In this document: in pieces, positions 12,819 through 13,322 of the stretch
How positions within the stretch are numbered: position 1 is the stretch's first letter
Layout: the number at the start of each line of letters is the position of its first letter
Assembly (NCBI GenBank): GCA_036503065.1
Contig: DASXXM010000323.1
Span: forward strand, 1-13,322
Length of the DNA stretch: 13,322 nt
Origin: DATEPR01 sp036503065
GTDB lineage: Bacteria > Actinomycetota > Actinomycetes > Mycobacteriales > Pseudonocardiaceae
Reading direction: 5' to 3'
Program-made: the position numbers and the translations under genes
Notes under the pieces: model-generated
What the model saw: only the letters and a program-made list of their open reading frames with translations
Databases searched by the model: none
Told to the model about the DNA's origin: nothing

Positions 12819-13322
12819 GTGACCGAGCACATCACCGCGGTACCCCGCGTGGACAGCGAGGTAGGCCCGCTGGGCACGGTGCTGCTGCACCGGCCGGGGC
12901 CCGAACTGAACCGGCTCACACCGCGCAACAACGACCAACTGCTGTTCGACGGCATTCCGTGGGTCGACCGGGCACAGGCCGAACATGACGCGTTCGCCGA
13001 GCTGATGACCGGGCGCGGCGTCGAGGTGCTCCTGTTGGCCGATCTGCTGGTCACCGCGCTGCGGGACACGCGGGCCCACCCGGCCGGCGTGCGCACTGCG
13101 GTCGACGAACTGCGCCTCGGCATGCACCTGGCGGACGCGCTGCGCTCGTACCTGTCCGGCGTGTCGGCCGAGGCACTGGCGATGGTGCTGATGGCCGGGA
13201 TGACGTTCGAGGAACTGCCGGTGGCCGAGGGCGCGTCGCTGGTGCGGCAGATGCACCAGCCGCACGACTTCGCCATCGACCCGTTGCCCAACCTGCTGTT
13301 CACCCGGGACTCGTCGGTGTGG
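12819..13322 (+). CDS. arcA: Arginine deiminase (partial, 3' part beyond window)
   Basis: The first 168 codons of arginine deiminase, a cytosolic guanidino-modifying enzyme hydrolysing L-arginine to citrulline and ammonia, the first step of the arginine deiminase pathway. Family landmarks: SEVGPLGTVLLHRPGPELNR (13-32), LLFDGIPWVDRAQAEHDAF (41-59), the helical-domain stretch VDELRLGMHLADAL, and DPLPNLLFTRDSSVW (154-168) with the FTRD motif whose Asp binds the substrate guanidinium. The catalytic His and Cys lie beyond the window. GTG 12819 gives the expected N-terminus. It starts 22 bases after the CPBP gene; arcB and arcC are not in view. In actinomycetes it often stands alone and may serve pH or arginine homeostasis. 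Confidence 0.95.
   Translation, partial: MTEHITAVPRVDSEVGPLGTVLLHRPGPELNRLTPRNNDQLLFDGIPWVDRAQAEHDAFAELMTGRGVEVLLLADLLVTALRDTRAHPAGVRTAVDELRLGMHLADALRSYLSGVSAEALAMVLMAGMTFEELPVAEGASLVRQMHQPHDFAIDPLPNLLFTRDSSVW

Noticed and set aside
12026..13303. A 425-codon antisense open frame over the CPBP and arcA genes
   Set aside because: Both sense genes have clear family motifs; the antisense product looks random.

Overview
The window is high-GC DNA with GTG and TTG start codons, tight 4-base start/stop overlaps and several likely leaderless promoters. Its genes include a homogentisate catabolic locus, an F420-type PPOX protein and an IdeR/DtxR-type iron box. Together these point to an actinomycete, probably of the Pseudonocardiales or a related order. 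That placement is inferred from gene content and style, not from a search.

Layout from left to right. (1) The 5' part of cydA (cytochrome bd oxidase subunit I) reads leftward off the window edge. Upstream of it lies a 16-bp perfect palindrome resembling a DosR/DevR hypoxia box. (2) A homogentisate (tyrosine/phenylalanine) catabolic locus follows. hmgA reads rightward. Divergent from it is a leftward operon of an uncharacterised ~288-residue protein, fumarylacetoacetase and an IclR regulator. The divergent region carries a 16-bp inverted repeat, the best operator candidate. No maleylacetoacetate isomerase is recognisable here. (3) A compact rightward five-gene operon spans about 5181-10452. 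It encodes a YegI-like divergent protein kinase with a beta-sandwich and proline-rich tail, a DUF4407 membrane protein with a large extracytoplasmic coiled coil, a TerY/YegL-like VWA protein, a PP2C phosphatase, and a zinc-finger plus DA1-like metallopeptidase. This is the kinase/VWA/phosphatase triad known as TerY-P (YegI-YegL-YegK in E. coli), expanded by a transmembrane component and a peptidase. It is the most interesting part of the window.

(4) An iron-regulated DUF2470 gene has a DtxR/IdeR-like box directly on its ribosome-binding site. (5) A convergent intergenic stretch carries two DnaA-box-like sites and weak hairpins. (6) A leftward PPOX/F420-type oxidoreductase gene and a rightward CPBP membrane protease gene diverge from overlapping -10-like elements. 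(7) The 5' part of arginine deiminase (arcA) runs off the right edge.

Proposed working logic of the central operon (inference): DUF4407 senses or scaffolds at the membrane, kinase and PP2C set the phosphorylation state of the VWA protein or of each other, and the DA1-like peptidase is a proteolytic output. Several long antisense open frames over the real genes are treated as high-GC artefacts. I saw no tRNA, rRNA, CRISPR array, transposase or attachment site.
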